Shown here in pieces: positions 34,244-42,799 of a stretch of DNA of 64,000 bases. Source of the DNA: an uncultured Alistipes sp. (GTDB taxonomy: Bacteria; Bacteroidota; Bacteroidia; Bacteroidales; Rikenellaceae). The stretch lies in contig CASDZK010000032.1 in NCBI GenBank assembly GCA_949286165.1, forward strand, positions 1-64,000. Reading direction: 5' to 3'. Numbering within the stretch: position 1 is the first letter of the stretch; each line of letters starts with the position of its first letter. Under the pieces are notes generated by a model. That model saw nothing but the letters and a program-made list of their open reading frames with translations. It made no database searches and was not told the DNA's origin. Position numbers and translations under genes: made by a program.

Positions 34244-35680
34244 CTATTGTCGATTGTCGGAAGATGAGGCGATTTCTTTTATTTGACGCGTAGCTATTTT
34301 GTAATTGGCAATTACGTTACATCCGTTTACACAACCTCCTTCGCATGCCATGACTTCTACCATATTACCCGGGCAGTTTTTTACGAATCCTTTAAGTTCC
34401 CGGATATTGGCTTTATTCAAGCCGTCGATATGTACCGGTGTAATCGGAGTATGGTTTTTTAAAGCTTTTTGTACTGCAGAAGCTACACCGGAAGATACGG
34501 CATACCCCCGGCTCGATGCAAATACATCAGCATCGAGTATTGTCCCTTCGCATTTCGTAACGTCTATGCCTTTGGCGATGAAAATCGCCCCCATTTCCTC
34601 GAAAGAAAGCATATAATCTGCATGAGGATCACGAGCCGTTTCGTACCGTTTGGCTAAACAGGGGCCGATAAATACCAGTTTGGCATCCGGATATGCTTTG
34701 CGTGCGATTTCAGCCGTATAATACATTGGGGTTTTCGTATGGGAAACGAAAGGCGACAATTCCGGCAAATGTTTTTTTACCGCTTCCGTATAACACGGGC
34801 AACAAGAGGTAGTCATAAAAGCTTGTCCTTCGGCCATTTTTTCTTCGAACTCCTGTGCCTCATGAGTAGTCGTTACATTAGCTCCCCGCGCTACTTCTAT
34901 TACGTCGTCAAATCCTAATTTACGAATAGCACTGATGATATTTTCCAAAGGAGCTTTGAATTGTCCTGCAATCGCAGGTGCTACCATAGCGATTACTTTT
35001 TTATCACTTTTTAATGCTTGGATAACTTCGACCAAATGAGATTTTTCCATGACGGCTCCAAATGGACAAGCCACAATACATTTGCCGCAATAAATACATT
35101 TATTGTAATCGATGTGCTCTATGCCTTCCTTATCTTTGGAAATAGCGCCTACGGGACAGGATTCTTCACACGGGACGGGAATATATACTATGGCGTGATA
35201 CGGACAGTTTTTCTGACATATTCCGCAATTAACGCATTTTTTCGGATCGATTTCTGCATGTCCTGAATGAAAATCGATGGCTTTTTTAGGACAATTTATG
35301 ATACATGGCCGAGCGACACATCCCCGGCATATATTGGTAACGGTATAGTTGGCTTTTATACAACCGCTACAAGCGTCGTCTACAACGGTCAAAGGCGGTT
35401 CAGAGATATTTTCTCTTTCTAAAGCCCGTTTGGCATAGACGGATAAAGGGGTAATTTCTTCGTCTTCCTGCTGGATGCTGAATCCCAGCAGTGCCATTAA
35501 TTTATATTTGAGCATCGCCCGATCCTTATATACACAACATCGGGACACATCTCCATTTTTAGGACGGATTTGGACCGGGATACGGTCGATATCTTCGACA
35601 AGTCTGTCCTCCAATAACAATTTCGCGACGCGAGCCAGTAAATCGCGTCTGATGATCATTGCATTATTGGTTACCGCCAT
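34244..35680 (-). CDS. Monomeric [FeFe] hydrogenase, group-B-like
   Basis: This 478-residue cytosolic hydrogenase evolves or oxidises H2. An unusual N-terminal region (1-95) is followed by Cys-rich [4Fe-4S] domains (CSGC near 104, C118/C121/C126/C130, C149 onward, and C195 onward). The H-cluster motifs are L1 TSCCPCY (291-297, proton-shuttle Cys293 and ligand Cys294), L2 GPCLAKRYE (Cys341) and L3 EVMACEGGCVNG (Cys446, Cys450), all intact. L1 TSCCPCY rather than TSCCPGW points to group B. No hydE/F/G maturases are in the window. The NuoE-like gene starts 3 bases upstream. Confidence 0.9.
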   Translation of the reverse strand: MAVTNNAMIIRRDLLARVAKLLLEDRLVEDIDRIPVQIRPKNGDVSRCCVYKDRAMLKYKLMALLGFSIQQEDEEITPLSVYAKRALERENISEPPLTVVDDACSGCIKANYTVTNICRGCVARPCIINCPKKAIDFHSGHAEIDPKKCVNCGICQKNCPYHAIVYIPVPCEESCPVGAISKDKEGIEHIDYNKCIYCGKCIVACPFGAVMEKSHLVEVIQALKSDKKVIAMVAPAIAGQFKAPLENIISAIRKLGFDDVIEVARGANVTTTHEAQEFEEKMAEGQAFMTTSCCPCYTEAVKKHLPELSPFVSHTKTPMYYTAEIARKAYPDAKLVFIGPCLAKRYETARDPHADYMLSFEEMGAIFIAKGIDVTKCEGTILDADVFASSRGYAVSSGVASAVQKALKNHTPITPVHIDGLNKANIRELKGFVKNCPGNMVEVMACEGGCVNGCNVIANYKIATRQIKEIASSSDNRQ

Positions 35681-35683
35681 TGA

Positions 35684-35944
35684 TTATTTCCCTCCCAGGG
35701 CTTCCTTGATAGCATCGACAACTTTAGTTACGGACGCTTCTGCGATGACTTTGTCGCCTACTTCGACAAACGGTGCTTTGGGTCCGTCGCAATTATTACA
35801 GTGTTCCAGACAAGGGGCACCTTTTATATCTACCTTGTCCAACAGATCTTCCGGCAGATATTCGTCAATAACCTGCAACTCGGCACCGCCCATGACGTAA
35901 CATAGCGTCCCTGTACAAATTTTTACAACTAATTTTTTTTCCAT
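35684..35944 (-). CDS. NuoE-like [2Fe-2S] thioredoxin-fold ferredoxin
   Basis: This 86-residue protein has Cys10-x4-Cys15 (CTGTLC) and the later pair APCLEHC, the four-ligand arrangement of the 24-kDa (NuoE) [2Fe-2S] domain, without the N-terminal helical half of true NuoE. It could pass electrons to or from the adjacent hydrogenase or the sensor protein. I chose MEKKLVVKI at 35,944. A -7 element (TATTTTTG, 35,971-35,978) gives it and hydA a promoter separate from the upstream phosphatase operon. Confidence 0.85.
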   Translation of the reverse strand: MEKKLVVKICTGTLCYVMGGAELQVIDEYLPEDLLDKVDIKGAPCLEHCNNCDGPKAPFVEVGDKVIAEASVTKVVDAIKEALGGK

Positions 35945-35970
35945 TATAGTGATAGTACTTGATTTATTCG

Positions 35971-35978
35971 CAAAAATA
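35971..35978 (-). promoter_or_regulatory. -7 promoter element of the NuoE-like/hydrogenase operon
   Basis: TATTTTTG on the minus strand, 27 bases before the NuoE-like ATG. No -33 match at 19-21 bases. It predicts that this operon is transcribed separately from module A genes and could be their regulatory target. Confidence 0.4.
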
Positions 35979-36052
35979 CAAAAAAATATGGAACCCGAAT
36001 ATTTCGCCTGTAAAAAAATAAAGGGGAACATTTTTTCATATACAGCTCTTTT

Positions 36053-37243
36053 TTATAAATAACAGATAGATACCTCTTTCATGAATTTCGTTTCCAGTTT
36101 TTGAGCGATATCTTTGATGACATTTCTTCGCAAGTCGAGTTCTACAGGCAGATTCGGATCCTGATGTATGGAATTGACACGGGTTCCTACGACGAATTCG
36201 ATAATATCGTGAGAAAGGAGCATGCGAACGAATACGGCATCCGTCCCATTGCCTTTTACTTCGCTGTTTTTCAATATATCCAGCAATGTTTTTACCCGGG
36301 CTAACGTCAGCACTCCTTCCGTAATCAAAGTAACACCTTTCATGGTAGATACCGGCGGCAATCCGGACGGATCCCGTTTCATAACTACGGAAATTTCCCG
36401 CTTCAGTTCTCTGGCGATGATTTGGGCTGTCGTTCCCCCACTGATAATGGTCTCGCCGTCGTATTCGGCAATCATACGGGCCAATTCTTTATCTTTTTCG
36501 GCATTGAAAGGGGGGCCGGACGAAACCAGAATTTTCCGGGGCTGCCGGAAATAAACTGCGGCACAGCTCATATCGTTTTTAATGGCAAACAAATCATTGA
36601 TTTCAGCTTGTCCGATTACCTTGCGCACTAATTCGCTGGCGGAAATGTTTTGTTTCTCCCGAACAGTGTGCCGAAGCATTTGACGGATACCTTCATCGCC
36701 CCATCCGAAGGGCATGCGTCGAGTAGCATAGCCGGAAAGGGGGACTCCATCCGTATAGATGACAATCCGGTCTTCCGACAATGCGTCGAATTCCGTAATG
36801 TATAGCGATAATTTTGTTCCGTTGGAAACTTGAAACACATGTTCGATTCGGGGCAACGGCAATATTTCCCCGTCCCGGAGAATGATTCGGGGAGGATTTT
36901 CGAATTCCACGATTTTTACATGTCCCGTTCTGTCGGTGTCGATGATGGTAAAAGTGGCTTGTTTGACGTCGTTCAGATGTTCCCCTCGGGCAAACGTGTC
37001 CACAACGGCTTTGGCCGCCCGGAGTACGGGCTCTTCCGCATAGGTGTATCCGATGGCCATTGAAGAGATGACGGAGGCGATGACATTGGCTTTGATGCCG
37101 CTGCCCGCCCCGTCGCTGAGAACCTGGATGATCCGGGCGCCCGAACGTTTTTGCAAATACACGTCGCCGGAGATGCTTTGCCCTTTTTCACACAATTGAT
37201 GACAATCGACTTCTATGAAGAATTTATTGCTGTCCATCGTCAA
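36053..37243 (-). CDS. SpoIIE/PP2C-like phosphatase, module A
   Basis: This 396-residue protein has a PP2C/SpoIIE catalytic fold at about 20-233: LSDGAGSGIKAN (41-52), VIYTDGV and KNDMSCAAVYF (222-232). Compared with DGMGHG and DDxS of active enzymes, it has DGAGSG and ND, so activity may be altered. An N-terminal Cys14-x3-Cys18 is shared with module B. Residues 236-396 form a conserved domain I cannot name, with SGGTTAQIIA, GVTLITEGVLTL and an EVSICYL end. It overlaps the sensor gene's stop by 20 bases, so they are translationally coupled. A role in dephosphorylating a Ser/Thr-phosphoprotein in response to redox or H2 is inferred. Confidence 0.8.
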   Translation of the reverse strand: MTMDSNKFFIEVDCHQLCEKGQSISGDVYLQKRSGARIIQVLSDGAGSGIKANVIASVISSMAIGYTYAEEPVLRAAKAVVDTFARGEHLNDVKQATFTIIDTDRTGHVKIVEFENPPRIILRDGEILPLPRIEHVFQVSNGTKLSLYITEFDALSEDRIVIYTDGVPLSGYATRRMPFGWGDEGIRQMLRHTVREKQNISASELVRKVIGQAEINDLFAIKNDMSCAAVYFRQPRKILVSSGPPFNAEKDKELARMIAEYDGETIISGGTTAQIIARELKREISVVMKRDPSGLPPVSTMKGVTLITEGVLTLARVKTLLDILKNSEVKGNGTDAVFVRMLLSHDIIEFVVGTRVNSIHQDPNLPVELDLRRNVIKDIAQKLETKFMKEVSICYL

Positions 37244-38954
37244 TGGTTTGAGATTCGATAATGGAGTTGAGAATGGCTTCCGTGCGGGAGGCGTTGCTGC
37301 CCAACAGGTACGCGATCTGCTGTACGGTTTCCATATTATCGTTTATGACTTTTCTGGTCCGGTTGATGATTTCGTCGTTTCTGACATCCATTTGGAACAG
37401 GTTCCGCATCAGACCGCATACGATTTTCCGGGGTTGAAGAGGGAATAAGGTCAGTTTCAGCATTCTGCCTTTTATTTGCACGTCTCTTTCGAAACTTTCA
37501 TTATCCTCTTTTTTCAAAGCGGATTCGATATATTTATGGAATGGGACAATCAATGATACGTCCGTACCAGCCATCCCCGGATTAGCATCGTATGCCATTT
37601 CTACTTCCGGTCCCATCAATACGGCAAAATTTCTATTGGCTTCCATGATTTTCATGTCGGCATCTACAATAAATACTCCGGAAGTCAGATGTCGGATCAA
37701 AGAGGAAAATTTGTTCTGCGCCACTTTTTGTTGATACCAGGTACACATATTTCCGTGAGCTCTCTTTTCAACAACGGCCCGAATGAAATCGTTGCAGGTA
37801 TCGTACCCACAATCGCCGCAATTCATGAGTTTTTCGTCCGGATTCATCAGAAGCGTTTCAAATATTTTTCGATATTCTTCAGTATTTTTCAATGTTGAAA
37901 GAGACGTCGTTTCGGATGGAAGAAAAGTTCGAGCCGTTTGGATATAAGGCAATTCGTAAATCGGATATTTTCGACTCTCAATATCGTACTTGCGCAGAGT
38001 CATCCGTTTCCCGATCGGATCCTTTTTTTCAATTGTTCCGCTTCCCTGGAGACATCCTCCGTTACAAGCATATAATTCCAAAAATATCGGGAAATTCCGG
38101 AACGGCTTGTTTTCTAAAGACCGAATGATTTCCGTGATTTCGTCTCTTCCGGAATATCGGAAGACCTGCAATCCTTTTTCTGACTGCAATTCGCTCAATC
38201 GTTCGTCGAAAATACTTTCGTCCGAAACGTATAACGTATCTTTCCGGGCTGCAAAGGGTTCGAAATGATAGGAAGGTACATTTTGCATGAATTCAGGATC
38301 AATCCCTTCTTGCTGCATCCATAATTTTAGCTCGTTGAAAGTAAGGGATGCAGAAATCAAGCCGTTTGTTTCTTCGACAATCTCCTTTTCGGCGATGCAA
38401 TTGCTGATGGAAACGATCTTTGCATTTTCTCCATACCATTGTTGAATCATACGGGCATGCGCTTCGACCGGCGAAACGAAAGGAAGCAACGTTTCCGATA
38501 ATTGCGGGTGGTACTGCCGTATGTATTTGTTGACAGCGGGACAAAAGGAGCAGATGCACAGTTTTTCGGTTCGTTTCAAATATTCAGCCGTTTCGTCGGC
38601 AATTTTATTGGTGCCCAGCGTCGTTTCGCTGACATGGGTAAATCCCAACAATTTCAGAGCTTCTATGAAACTGAACGCGGATATTTTGGGAAATTCGGCA
38701 ACCCAGGTCGGAGACAGAGAGGCCACGATTACTTGATTGTTTTTTATAATCTGCCGGACTTCCTGCACATCATTACGAAAAGCGACAGAACCGGAAGGAC
38801 AGGTATCATAACAAATGCCGCAAGCAATGCACCGACCGCTTTGAATAGAAATATGCCCATCGAGGTAATCTATTGCCTTTACCGGACAATTTTTCAGACA
38901 TTTGAGGCAGTACAAGCAATTTTCCTGTTCGATAAATATTGAGTCGTGTTTCAT
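37224..38954 (-). CDS. Sensory [FeFe]-hydrogenase-like protein with PAS domain, module A
   Basis: This 576-residue protein contains two [4Fe-4S] sites (CLYCLKCLKNCP, 13-24; CIACGICYDTCP, 42-53), an H-cluster domain (about 70-340), an extra cluster domain (Cys379, 382, 387, 404), a PAS domain (about 420-520) and a C-terminal helix. L1 is CSFCP: ligand Cys138 is kept but the proton-shuttle Cys is Phe137. L2 has Cys186, and L3 ELYACNGGC has Cys297 and Cys301. All four cluster ligands remain while the proton relay is lost, as in the group C/D sensory hydrogenases such as HydS. It should sense H2 or electron flow, not catalyse at speed. A -7 element (39,091-39,098) lies upstream. Confidence 0.85.
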   Translation of the reverse strand: MKHDSIFIEQENCLYCLKCLKNCPVKAIDYLDGHISIQSGRCIACGICYDTCPSGSVAFRNDVQEVRQIIKNNQVIVASLSPTWVAEFPKISAFSFIEALKLLGFTHVSETTLGTNKIADETAEYLKRTEKLCICSFCPAVNKYIRQYHPQLSETLLPFVSPVEAHARMIQQWYGENAKIVSISNCIAEKEIVEETNGLISASLTFNELKLWMQQEGIDPEFMQNVPSYHFEPFAARKDTLYVSDESIFDERLSELQSEKGLQVFRYSGRDEITEIIRSLENKPFRNFPIFLELYACNGGCLQGSGTIEKKDPIGKRMTLRKYDIESRKYPIYELPYIQTARTFLPSETTSLSTLKNTEEYRKIFETLLMNPDEKLMNCGDCGYDTCNDFIRAVVEKRAHGNMCTWYQQKVAQNKFSSLIRHLTSGVFIVDADMKIMEANRNFAVLMGPEVEMAYDANPGMAGTDVSLIVPFHKYIESALKKEDNESFERDVQIKGRMLKLTLFPLQPRKIVCGLMRNLFQMDVRNDEIINRTRKVINDNMETVQQIAYLLGSNASRTEAILNSIIESQTIDDGQQ

Positions 38955-39090
38955 GCTGTTTTTTCAATTTAATTTTCGTATGAGAATCGCTGTTCACTCA
39001 ATAGTCTTTCAACATTCGAATGATTAAACAAAACACGCTAAACTTCTGCGGTTTTACTAATGATTTAAAACAGTTCCTTATACGTTCTTA

Positions 39091-39110
39091 CAAAAGTAAT
39101 ATTAATTTTG
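39091..39110. promoter_or_regulatory. Divergent -7 elements of module A (-) and the DUF4294 gene (+)
   Basis: TACTTTTG on the minus strand (39,091-39,098) would start module A with a leader of about 130 nt, and TAATTTTG on the plus strand (39,103-39,110) lies 29 bases before the DUF4294-type ATG. The -33 partners are weak. Confidence 0.4.
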
Positions 39111-39139
39111 CAGGTAGCAATATTTTAATTCGGAATATC

Positions 39140-39721
39140 ATGTCTCTCAGATTTTTTATTCTTTTCGCTGTTTTGGGAAGTCTCGCGTTCCCCTCGAATG
39201 CCCAACGATCGAGAGGAATTTCCGATATAAAATACCGGATGGAAAATGGCGATACCGTATTGGTTATTACTTTACGGGATATTCCTGTTCCTTATTTTAA
39301 AAAAAAGAGGGATATGCGTGTTTATGCCCGGTTGGTCAGAGCAGTAAAACTGACTTACCCGATTGCTTTGGAAGCCAATCGTAAATTGAAAGAGATGGAA
39401 GCACATTTGATGACGCTTCCATCCGAAAAAGAACAACGAATTTATATAAAAAGCGTGGAAGATTCTTTGAAAACGGAATATACCCCGATATTGAAGAAAA
39501 TGTCGATGTATCAAGGCATGGTTTTACTGAAATTGATAGACCGGGAAACGGGAAAGACCTCATTTCGTTTAGTCCAGGAGTTGAGAGGAAAATTTTCTGC
39601 TTTTTTCTGGCAGGGGGTAGCCCGCCTTTTCGGTGCCAATCTGAAATTGGAATATGATAAGGAGGGAGACGATGCCATTATTGAATATTTGATCGGATTG
39701 TATGAAAAAGGATTGCTGTAA
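39140..39721 (+). CDS. Exported DUF4294-type protein
   Basis: This 193-residue protein has a signal peptide (MSLRFFILFAVLGSLAFPSNAQ, cleaved after about residue 22). The mature part has a short beta hairpin (MENGDTVLVITLRDIPV) and a helical region with YARLVRAVKLTYPIALEANRKLKEME, matching the DUF4294 family typical of Bacteroidota. Its function is unknown; it resides in the periplasm. It is followed by yicC after 84 bases with a -7 element between them (TACATTTG, 39,766-39,773), so it is a neighbour rather than an obligate operon member. Confidence 0.8.
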   Translation: MSLRFFILFAVLGSLAFPSNAQRSRGISDIKYRMENGDTVLVITLRDIPVPYFKKKRDMRVYARLVRAVKLTYPIALEANRKLKEMEAHLMTLPSEKEQRIYIKSVEDSLKTEYTPILKKMSMYQGMVLLKLIDRETGKTSFRLVQELRGKFSAFFWQGVARLFGANLKLEYDKEGDDAIIEYLIGLYEKGLL

Positions 39722-39805
39722 TTGATGGGAAGTTAGGGGAATTTCCATTTAGGAAAAGTTTTTAGTACATTTGTGAATATTTTTAAAATAGTATCAGAAT
39801 AGATC

Positions 39806-40699
39806 ATGGAGAAGAATGCGTACGGCCATATAAAATCAATGACCGGTTATGGAAAGAGTGAAGTTTTATGCGAGGGGAAAAAAATAACGGTTGAAATAAA
39901 GAGTCTGAACGGCAAACAGATGGATTTGTCGGTAAAATTGCCTTCTTCATACCGGGAAAAAGAATTCGACATTCGAACTCGAGTCTCTAAAGTTTTAATT
40001 CGTGGAAAAGTGGACGTATTCGTGAGTGTGGAATTGGTCGGAGATAAAAAGTGCGTTCCAATTAATGAAGATGTTTTTTATGAATATTTCCAACAGTTGC
40101 AACAGATAGGAGGAAAAGCCGGTTTCGATGTGAAAGAAGGAAGTGTCGCAAGTGCGATCCTGCGACTTCCGGAGGTGTTACAGACAGAAAAAAGCAGTGT
40201 TGAAGAACAGGAATGGAAGGCGCTGGACTGCGCTATCGATCAAGCGCTCGAACATATCAATCGGTTTCGGGAACAAGAAGGAAAAACGTTGATCGAAGAC
40301 ATTCTGCGAAGAATCGATTTGATCGAAAACTGGAAGAAAGAGATATTGCCCTTTGAAAAGGAACGGGTTGAAATCATAAAAAAACGAATTTATGATAATC
40401 TTAATACGCTGAATATTGATATCGATATGAACCGTTTCGAACAAGAACTAATTTATTATCTTGAAAAACTGGACATTACAGAAGAGATGGTTCGTTTGCA
40501 AAACCACATCGATTATTTTCGTCAGGTCTGTCGAACAGAAGACGCACCTGGTCGTAAAATCGGATTTATTTGTCAGGAGATCGGCAGGGAAATCAATACG
40601 ACCGGTTCCAAAGCCAATAAATCCCAAATTCAGCGTATTGTCGTGAATATGAAGGATGAATTGGAGAAGATTAAGGAACAAATGTTAAATCTGTTGTAA
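39806..40699 (+). CDS. YicC/YloC-family endoribonuclease
   Basis: This 297-residue protein opens with IKSMTGYGKSE (about 9-19) and ends with SKANKSQIQRIVVNMKDELEKIKEQMLNL, the two hallmark blocks of the YicC family, and carries the middle EIKSLNGKQMDLSVKLPSSYRE. The E. coli and B. subtilis relatives are manganese-dependent endoribonucleases that help mRNA turnover. It sits just upstream of gmk (3-base gap), the conserved partner arrangement. Length is standard. Confidence 0.93.
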   Translation: MEKNAYGHIKSMTGYGKSEVLCEGKKITVEIKSLNGKQMDLSVKLPSSYREKEFDIRTRVSKVLIRGKVDVFVSVELVGDKKCVPINEDVFYEYFQQLQQIGGKAGFDVKEGSVASAILRLPEVLQTEKSSVEEQEWKALDCAIDQALEHINRFREQEGKTLIEDILRRIDLIENWKKEILPFEKERVEIIKKRIYDNLNTLNIDIDMNRFEQELIYYLEKLDITEEMVRLQNHIDYFRQVCRTEDAPGRKIGFICQEIGREINTTGSKANKSQIQRIVVNMKDELEKIKEQMLNLL

Positions 40700-40702
40700 G
40701 TT

Positions 40703-41275
40703 ATGTCTTGTCAGGGAAAAGTCGTGATATTTTCGGCGCCTTCGGGTACAGGAAAAAGTACGATTATCAACCGGTTGTTACAAGAACTTCCGGATTTGGA
40801 ATTTTCAATTTCTGCCACCAGCCGTTCTCCCCGGGGAACGGAAAGAGACGGAGTGGAATATTATTTCCTCTCGGAACAGGAATTCAAAAAACGGGTAGAA
40901 AACGGAGAATTTCTGGAGTGGGAAGAAGTTTATTCCGGAAGTTGTTACGGCACGTTAAACTCGGAGTTGCGACGTATTTGGACGAAAGGGCATGTCGTGG
41001 TATTCGATATCGACGTGCAGGGCGCTTTGAATATTAAAAACAGGCTGGGAGCAAAAGCGTTGTCCGTTTTTATCATGCCTCCCTCCATAGAAGAGTTGCG
41101 GCGCAGGTTGGTCAGACGAGCTACCGATACAGCTGAGGCCATAGAAAAACGGGTGGCGAAGGCGGAAACCGAGATAGGATTCCAACCTTATTTTGATGTG
41201 ACTGTCGTCAATGACGACTTGGATACGGCTTTAGCAGAGATTCGGAAAATCGTGTCGGACTTTTTAGAAAAGTAA
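40703..41275 (+). CDS. gmk: Guanylate kinase
   Basis: This 190-residue kinase converts GMP and ATP to GDP and ADP. The P-loop SAPSGTGKST (11-20), the GMP-binding SRSPRGTERDGVEYYF and GEFLEWEEVYSGSCYGT, and the lid ARG region (RRRLVRRATD) are all present. It lies between yicC and nadD with gaps of 3 and 6 bases, a probable translationally coupled operon. Confidence 0.97.
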   Translation: MSCQGKVVIFSAPSGTGKSTIINRLLQELPDLEFSISATSRSPRGTERDGVEYYFLSEQEFKKRVENGEFLEWEEVYSGSCYGTLNSELRRIWTKGHVVVFDIDVQGALNIKNRLGAKALSVFIMPPSIEELRRRLVRRATDTAEAIEKRVAKAETEIGFQPYFDVTVVNDDLDTALAEIRKIVSDFLEK

Positions 41276-41281
41276 TTGAAA

Positions 41282-41893
41282 ATGCCAAAACGGGTTCTGC
41301 TCTATTTCGGGTCGTTTAATCCGGTTCATATCGGACATTTGTTGATTGCCCAGGAGGCCCTGATACGCACGGGAACCGATGAATTATGGTTTGTTGTCTC
41401 TCCTCGCAATCCGTTGAAAAACAGTACGGAATTGGCGGATGAAGGACATCGGAAAAACATGCTGGAACTTGCTATCGAAAACTACGGGTTAGAACGTATG
41501 TCGGTGTGCGACATCGAATTTGGATTGCCTCGTCCCTCCTATACCGTCGATACGTTACGGGCATTGGCCGGTCGTTATCCTGACGTTCGTTTCGGCATGC
41601 TAATTGGGGAAGACAACCTGCGATCGTTCCATCGCTGGAGAGAACATGAAGTTATTCTGGACCAGGTACAGGTTTTCGCGTACGCCCGCGGAACCGGCCA
41701 ATACGGGGAAGTTCCGGAATCCGTTCTTTCCCATAGGAATCTTCAGTGTTGGAAGGATGTGCCTTTGTTGGATATCAGTTCCTCCCGGATTAGACATAAA
41801 ATCATGCATTCGGAACCTTATGAAGTTTATTTGCCGTTCGGTGTGGCGACATATATAAAGAAATATGGATTGTATCGAAATATTACAACATAG
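41282..41893 (+). CDS. nadD: Nicotinate-nucleotide adenylyltransferase
   Basis: This 203-residue nucleotidyltransferase makes deamido-NAD from NaMN and ATP. It has the ATP site GSFNPVHIGHLL (about 9-20), the substrate loop FVVSPRNPLK, and the C-terminal ISSSRIR. The ATG at 41,282 is used; an in-frame TTG lies at 41,276, directly after the gmk stop. Its last 29 bases overlap the start of the next small gene. Confidence 0.95.
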   Translation: MPKRVLLYFGSFNPVHIGHLLIAQEALIRTGTDELWFVVSPRNPLKNSTELADEGHRKNMLELAIENYGLERMSVCDIEFGLPRPSYTVDTLRALAGRYPDVRFGMLIGEDNLRSFHRWREHEVILDQVQVFAYARGTGQYGEVPESVLSHRNLQCWKDVPLLDISSSRIRHKIMHSEPYEVYLPFGVATYIKKYGLYRNITT

Positions 41894-42113
41894 AATTCAA
41901 GAGCTGAATGAGAGTCTCGCTCGTACTCCCGGAGATAAAGAATTGTTATTGAAACGAGGTTGTTTATATCGCAAGGCGGGAGATCTGCGCAAAGCGCTGA
42001 ACGATTTTATTACGGTACTGGAAATCGATCCGGAAAATAAAGAAGCGAAAACGTATGTCGATATGTTGAACGAAATTTTCGAATTTCATTATACGGAAAT
42101 ATACAATATGTAA
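41865..42113 (+). CDS. Small TPR-like protein
   Basis: This 82-residue protein overlaps nadD by 29 bases in another frame. It has one clear tetratricopeptide-like helix pair: LLLKRGCLYRKAGDLRKALNDF and then VLEIDPENKEAKTYVDML. The spacing of Gly, Ala and Pro fits TPR consensus positions. TPR units mediate protein binding; the partner is unknown. The same small gene after nadD is a pattern I recall in Bacteroidales, but that was not checked here. Confidence 0.75.
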   Translation: MDCIEILQHRIQELNESLARTPGDKELLLKRGCLYRKAGDLRKALNDFITVLEIDPENKEAKTYVDMLNEIFEFHYTEIYNM

Positions 42114-42121
42114 ACGACCGA

Positions 42122-42784
42122 TTATTCCATACTGTCTATCGTGACATTCGGAAGGTCCTGAATAAATTTGACCAACCGATTGTTGTCGGAATAACCTTTC
42201 GTCTTTACGATCAGGCTGACACGGTACATTTCTCGTTCTCCCAAAGCGATGACATCCGTGTGGTAACTGACTAAATAATGATCTTTAGTTTGTATTTCCG
42301 CCATTATTTTCTGTAAATTGGCGGGGTCGGGTGTTGAAAACGTGATAGCCGAAGAATGAACGGTTAAGTGCCGGAACAACAAGGAGGTAATTTCTAACCC
42401 GAGCAAGGTCAAAAAAGCCGCGGCGATACCTACACCATACATGCCCCCTCCAACGGCCAGGCCGATTCCGGAAGTTGCCCATAATCCGGCAGCAGTAGTC
42501 AATCCACGAACGAATTGTTTTTGGATGATAATGGTTCCTGCCCCGATAAATCCGATACCGGAAACGACCTGTGCCGCTACCCTACTGGCATCCCATGATG
42601 TACCCGGTCTTCCTAAAATTTCCGAGAATCCGTATTGTGAAATAATCATAAATAACGCGCTACCCATGGACACTAAAAAATGGGTCCGCAAACCGGCTTC
42701 CTTCGCCCTGTATTCGCGGTCTAATCCGATAGCCGCGCCTAATAAAGCCGCTACCGAAAGACGCAATATAAATTCCCAGATCAT
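42122..42784 (-). CDS. MgtC/SapB-family membrane protein
   Basis: This 220-residue protein has four to five N-terminal helices with the family motif LGAAIGLDREYRAKEAGLRTHFLVSMGSA (about 15-43) and the conserved Gly-rich VVSGIGFIGAGTII, followed by a cytosolic ACT-like domain (about 145-220). MgtC proteins modulate Mg homeostasis and F-ATPase in pathogens; the role in commensals is unclear. It has its stop next to the small TPR gene (convergent) and lies 15 bases downstream of lpd. Confidence 0.88.
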   Translation of the reverse strand: MIWEFILRLSVAALLGAAIGLDREYRAKEAGLRTHFLVSMGSALFMIISQYGFSEILGRPGTSWDASRVAAQVVSGIGFIGAGTIIIQKQFVRGLTTAAGLWATSGIGLAVGGGMYGVGIAAAFLTLLGLEITSLLFRHLTVHSSAITFSTPDPANLQKIMAEIQTKDHYLVSYHTDVIALGEREMYRVSLIVKTKGYSDNNRLVKFIQDLPNVTIDSME

Positions 42785-42799
42785 GGTTCCGTTTCAAAA

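Noticed and set aside
36053..38954. A sigma-factor or STAS partner hidden near module A
   Set aside because: All open frames around it are antisense shadows; none shows STAS, anti-sigma or kinase motifs.
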